Below, piece by piece: positions 60,985 to 64,000 of a DNA stretch of 64,000 nt. Under the pieces are notes generated by a model that did not search any database, had not been told where the DNA came from, and saw only the letters and a program-made list of their open reading frames with translations. The number at the start of each line of letters is the position of its first letter. Within the stretch, counting starts at the first letter, position 1. The DNA comes from VYFG01 sp965204165 (lineage in GTDB: Bacteria > Pseudomonadota > Gammaproteobacteria > Arenicellales > Poriferihabitantaceae): positions 4,092,001-4,156,000 of the forward strand of contig OZ241969.1 in assembly GCA_965204165.1 (NCBI GenBank). Direction: 5' to 3'. The translations under genes and the position numbers were made by a program.

Positions 60985-61776
60985 TCAATGCAGGGGCGTG
61001 TGAACGGTGTCCCAGGAAGAAAACGGAGTGGCCGGATCGTTGACGAACAACACGATGGACCAGCGCGCGCACAACTCGCTGACATCCTGTTCCCCGGGCC
61101 GGTGCACGACATCGTGCCAGGCGGGTTTGATGCGGCCGCCCGAAGCCTGGAACAGCATCCATGCGGGCATGAAGATTGCGTTGCCGTCCCGGTGGTGCAC
61201 GTGGGAAAGCGGGTGCGCGTCGCAGCAGCCGATGCGCAGGCCAGGGGCGCTGTCCCCCAAGGCCAGTGTGCTGAATCCCTTGTCGAAATGTGCCCGGGCG
61301 CAGAACTCCTGCCCCGCACATGGTGAGTAGCACAGGAATCGCAGGATGCCGTCGATCAGACGGTTGCCCTGAAATATCCGCTCCCGGTAGTCCGGCAGGC
61401 ACTGCGTGTAGATGACGTTCAGGGTGGCTTCCGCCTGGTGGTAGATCTGCTCCGCGGCGTCAAAGAAGCGGTCGACAACAGGTTCCGCAGCCCTCAGGGA
61501 AGGACATGGTTCACGTTCCATGAGCACCGGATTCCAGTGAAAAAACAGCTTGGAGTCCTTGCGCTCCAGGTCTGTCTTGTCGGTATATCCATCCGCGCTG
61601 GCACGATGGCTGCGTGCAGGAAAGTGCAGTTGCTGCTTGAGTGTTTCCGGCAGGGCCAGGAACTCGAGAAACTTGCCCGCGGCAGATTCGAGTTCAGCCC
61701 GCGGCATCACCGAAGGGACAGATGCGAAATTACGCTGGTCCAGGCTGAGATAGAACTGATCCGGATCGAGAGGCAT
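60985..61776 (-). CDS. 2OG-Fe(II) dioxygenase-like protein
   Basis: 263 aa from the ATG at 61776 (MPLDPDQFYLSL). The double-stranded beta-helix iron site is present: HFDKGFSTLAL supplies HxD, WHDVVHRPG the distal His, and CARWSIVLFVND the Arg/Ser for 2-oxoglutarate. It resembles isopenicillin-N-synthase-type oxygenases but is short. Substrate unknown. Confidence 0.75.
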   Translation of the reverse strand: MPLDPDQFYLSLDQRNFASVPSVMPRAELESAAGKFLEFLALPETLKQQLHFPARSHRASADGYTDKTDLERKDSKLFFHWNPVLMEREPCPSLRAAEPVVDRFFDAAEQIYHQAEATLNVIYTQCLPDYRERIFQGNRLIDGILRFLCYSPCAGQEFCARAHFDKGFSTLALGDSAPGLRIGCCDAHPLSHVHHRDGNAIFMPAWMLFQASGGRIKPAWHDVVHRPGEQDVSELCARWSIVLFVNDPATPFSSWDTVHTPLH

Positions 61777-62055
61777 GACGGGGTCCTTTTCGACAGGTCC
61801 GGATGGTACCGTATCCCGGGTCCTGTCCGCCAATGCCCGTCTCCCCCAAGTGGCACTGGTCGCGATGAGGAATCGGGCACATCCGGTGGTACCGCCATGA
61901 ACAGCATTCGGACGGAAGCGAATGAACCCCGGAATTTCCCGAACGGTGGTCCTGTACCGGGTCAAGCCCTCGCAGCGCTCAACCGTCATCCAAGCGGGTT
62001 GCCGGAGGGCAGCCGTTTCACCGGTTGCATTCACCGGGCCGGCAGGTTACATACC

Positions 62056-62850
62056 ATGGAATTACCGAATGAAAATCAGGATATGCTTCGTCCAGGTAAT
62101 GCAGCCGGCCTGTTGCTTTCTTGCATTCTGGTCCTGGTGGGCGTCCCGTCATTGGCCGGCGCTTCCGGGATTCAGTCCATTGACGAGGCCCGGAAAGCCT
62201 ATGCGGAAGGACGGTTCACCGACGCGGCACGAATCGGTGAAGCCCTCGGAACATCCCGGGGATTCGCGCTGGCTGCCGAGTCGCTGACGATACACGCCCA
62301 CTACATTGCGGGGGACGACGAGAAAGGCGCGTTGCTCGAGCGCGCCATCGGGCTGGCGAGACAGGCTATTGACTCCGACCCCGACAACGCCGAGGGCCAC
62401 CTGCAACTGGCACGTGCCATCGGCAGACGCGCGCAGACGGTCGGCGCGTTCGGGGCGGCAGGCCGGGGATACGCGGAGAAGATACGCGAGTCGGCGGAAA
62501 ACGCCCTTCGGATCGACCCCGAATTGGCTGCGGCCCATCTCAGCCTCGGCCGGTGGCATGCCGAACTGGTCGGCACACTGGGTTCGTTCATGGCGCGTGT
62601 CCTCTACCGTGCCCGGAAGAAGGATGCCTTCGCCTCTTTCGAACGGGCCCTGGAGCTCGCCCCGGATTCGAAAGCGGGACCCCTGGAATACGCCCTGGGA
62701 ATGCTGGCTCTGGACGAGAACAAACACCGGGAGAAGGCACGCAACATGCTGAATCGCGCCATCGGCATGCCGGTGAGGGATGCCTACGAAGAAATTCTCC
62801 ATACCAGGGCGGTCGAACGCCTCGAGACCCTCGACGCGGCCGGCGGCTGA
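62056..62850 (+). CDS. Exported TPR-like repeat protein
   Basis: 264 aa from the ATG at 62056 (an ATG at 62083 is also possible). Hydrophobic LLLSCILVLVGVPSLAGA is a signal peptide. The rest is helical with TPR-like units (AEGHLQLARAIGRRAQ, AAHLSLGRWHAELVG, GPLEYALGMLALDENKHREKARNML). Function unknown; similar proteins are called regulator-of-microtubule-dynamics-like. It overlaps the divergent region of the oxygenase gene. Confidence 0.7.
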   Translation: MELPNENQDMLRPGNAAGLLLSCILVLVGVPSLAGASGIQSIDEARKAYAEGRFTDAARIGEALGTSRGFALAAESLTIHAHYIAGDDEKGALLERAIGLARQAIDSDPDNAEGHLQLARAIGRRAQTVGAFGAAGRGYAEKIRESAENALRIDPELAAAHLSLGRWHAELVGTLGSFMARVLYRARKKDAFASFERALELAPDSKAGPLEYALGMLALDENKHREKARNMLNRAIGMPVRDAYEEILHTRAVERLETLDAAGG

Positions 62851-62892
62851 CGCGCCCGGCGCGCGTCCGCACCTGGTGATGAACGCGCGGTT

Positions 62893-64000
62893 CTACGCTT
62901 TCCTGAAGCGCCAGCCGTACATCGTGCGCCCGTAGAAGTTGAACCACTTCCTTGCTTCAGGGTCCTGAAACGGATAGTCCGCCCCGATCTGCCTCGCCGT
63001 GACCAGGCCGGTCACGAAACATGTCTCCTGGCTGTTGACCAGCGTGTGGGCTCCGCAGTGCCAGGTCCGCCTTTTGCCCTGGACGAAACGGAACAGGTGA
63101 ACGAGAAAGGCGATATGGAGCACATCATGCACGATATGCTGAAACCACCATTTCCTGACGACCTTCCCCTCGTCAATGGGACTGATCGGATTGTAGGTCA
63201 CCAGGCATGGGCGGTCCGATCGTTTCGCCCATGGCTGCTGGTTGTGCATGATGTAGGTGATTTCATAATTGTCCGGCCTTACCCCGTACTGCTCGATGTG
63301 GTTGCTCCGGGTGTCGAGCGGCTTGACCTCATTGTCCGGAAGAACCGAAGCGTCCGAATGCACGATCGTATGGTTGTGCAGCTCGCTTTCGTAACGGATC
63401 GAGGAAAGCAGGAAGCTCTCCAGGATGGTCGGCTTGTCCAGGATCATCAGCGTCTGGTTCGCGTTGCAGGCGAAGACGACGTCGTCGAACATCTCCGTGT
63501 CGCCGTTTTCATCCTCCACGACCACGCCGGAGGGGCGCCGGTACACTTTCCGGACAGGCCGGTCAAGATAGATTCTGTCCCGGAAGTCGGCCGACATTTC
63601 TTCGTAAATGCGCCGCGTGCCATGGTCCCATGTCTGCATCGGGGTGGCGGATTCGATATCGAAGAATTCCAGGTACCGGGAAAACAGCGACGCGGGCATG
63701 TCGAACACATTCGTCGCCATCAGGAAGTTCACGAACATGGGCTTCAGAATCTTGTACCTGAAATCGCCGGAAAACCTGCCAAGGTTAAGTACCGTACCCA
63801 TGCTGACGTAGTTGTACGGGTTGAGCGCATTGAGCAGCCGGGACCTAGACCGGTTGAGCCGGCCAAACCATTTCATGCGCCCGAGGACCTTCTGGAACCT
63901 CTCGATTTCCGGCTGCAGCTGCCTCCTGATATCGGAGTCGAAGTCGTGTGCATAGATTCCGCCACGATACTTCACGCTGTAGCTGAACCTGGTATCGACA
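62893..64000 (-). CDS. FAD-dependent oxidoreductase (partial)
   Basis: C-terminal about 369 codons of an amine-oxidase-like flavoprotein; the start and the Rossmann FAD-binding motif lie beyond the right edge, since the frame is open to 64000. Visible are GTRRIYEEM, RKVYRRPSGVVVEDENGD, FDDVVFACNANQTL, IRYESELHNHTIVHSD and WHCGAHTLVNSQETCFVTGLVTARQIGADYPF. This pattern is that of the flavoprotein next to DUF1365 and cyclopropane-fatty-acid synthase genes, which may lie just outside. Confidence 0.85.
   Translation of the reverse strand, partial: VDTRFSYSVKYRGGIYAHDFDSDIRRQLQPEIERFQKVLGRMKWFGRLNRSRSRLLNALNPYNYVSMGTVLNLGRFSGDFRYKILKPMFVNFLMATNVFDMPASLFSRYLEFFDIESATPMQTWDHGTRRIYEEMSADFRDRIYLDRPVRKVYRRPSGVVVEDENGDTEMFDDVVFACNANQTLMILDKPTILESFLLSSIRYESELHNHTIVHSDASVLPDNEVKPLDTRSNHIEQYGVRPDNYEITYIMHNQQPWAKRSDRPCLVTYNPISPIDEGKVVRKWWFQHIVHDVLHIAFLVHLFRFVQGKRRTWHCGAHTLVNSQETCFVTGLVTARQIGADYPFQDPEARKWFNFYGRTMYGWRFRKA

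Overview
The window is about 63% GC and reads as a gammaproteobacterial chromosome. It carries hisBHAFIE-tatABC, smg-topA, trkA-trkH with rsmB-fmt-def, ilvA, pcm-tolC and a queuosine-precursor transporter, all in gammaproteobacterial arrangements. A corrinoid methyl-transfer operon, a liv-type importer, several IS elements and three toxin-antitoxin modules would fit a marine or host-associated lineage, but the sequence does not identify the species.

Layout. 1-2204 (-): one-carbon/corrinoid operon, 5' truncated by the window edge only in its last gene. 2538-3107 (+): YhhQ-type transporter. 3208-8543 (-): hisBHAFIE-tatABC. 9137-12091 (+): smg-topA. 12264-15988 (-): ilvA, a small unknown gene, an Sfp-type phosphopantetheinyl transferase and a DegT aminotransferase. 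16168-19494 (+): a lipoprotein and an RND-type exporter.

19661-38788 is the striking part: a RiPP (peptide natural product) locus of the NHLP/NHLM type. It has a membrane-fusion protein, a C39-peptidase ABC exporter, a second ABC protein, a terpene-cyclase-like protein whose N-terminus is itself an NHLP-type leader, and an unknown 372-aa protein. It also has an 83-aa NHLP precursor with an extremely short predicted core ending Leu-Cys-Cys-Cys-Trp, a short flavin-dependent halogenase, an AlkB-type hydroxylase fused to a degenerate GlnE-like domain, a 30-residue Cys-rich micro-ORF, and a fused E1-like/YcaO cyclodehydratase. A testable reading is a Cys-derived azoline peptide with a possibly halogenated Trp, cleaved and exported by the C39 ABC system. 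The locus is interrupted by a 1619-bp IS with a clean 9-bp target duplication, by an RND partner gene (LolA-like) with the remnant of an outer-membrane beta-barrel gene, and by a VapBC module.

38937-47752 returns to housekeeping genes: pcm-tolC (+), then trkH, trkA, rsmB, fmt, def and a dienelactone hydrolase (-). 47955-49732 is an ISAs1-type element with a DruA-like N-terminal domain; its transposase is split at an A AAA AAG slippery heptamer followed by a hairpin. 50129-50763 is a HigBA-like module. 50978-55507 is a complete liv-type ABC importer whose first gene now lies immediately next to an IS5-like element (about 55515-57036). 57173-58792 is a second member of the first IS family, again with a perfect 9-bp duplication. 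58924-59525 is HicAB. 59677-64000 holds an MFS transporter, a 2OG-Fe(II) oxygenase-like protein, a TPR-like exported protein and a truncated flavin oxidoreductase.
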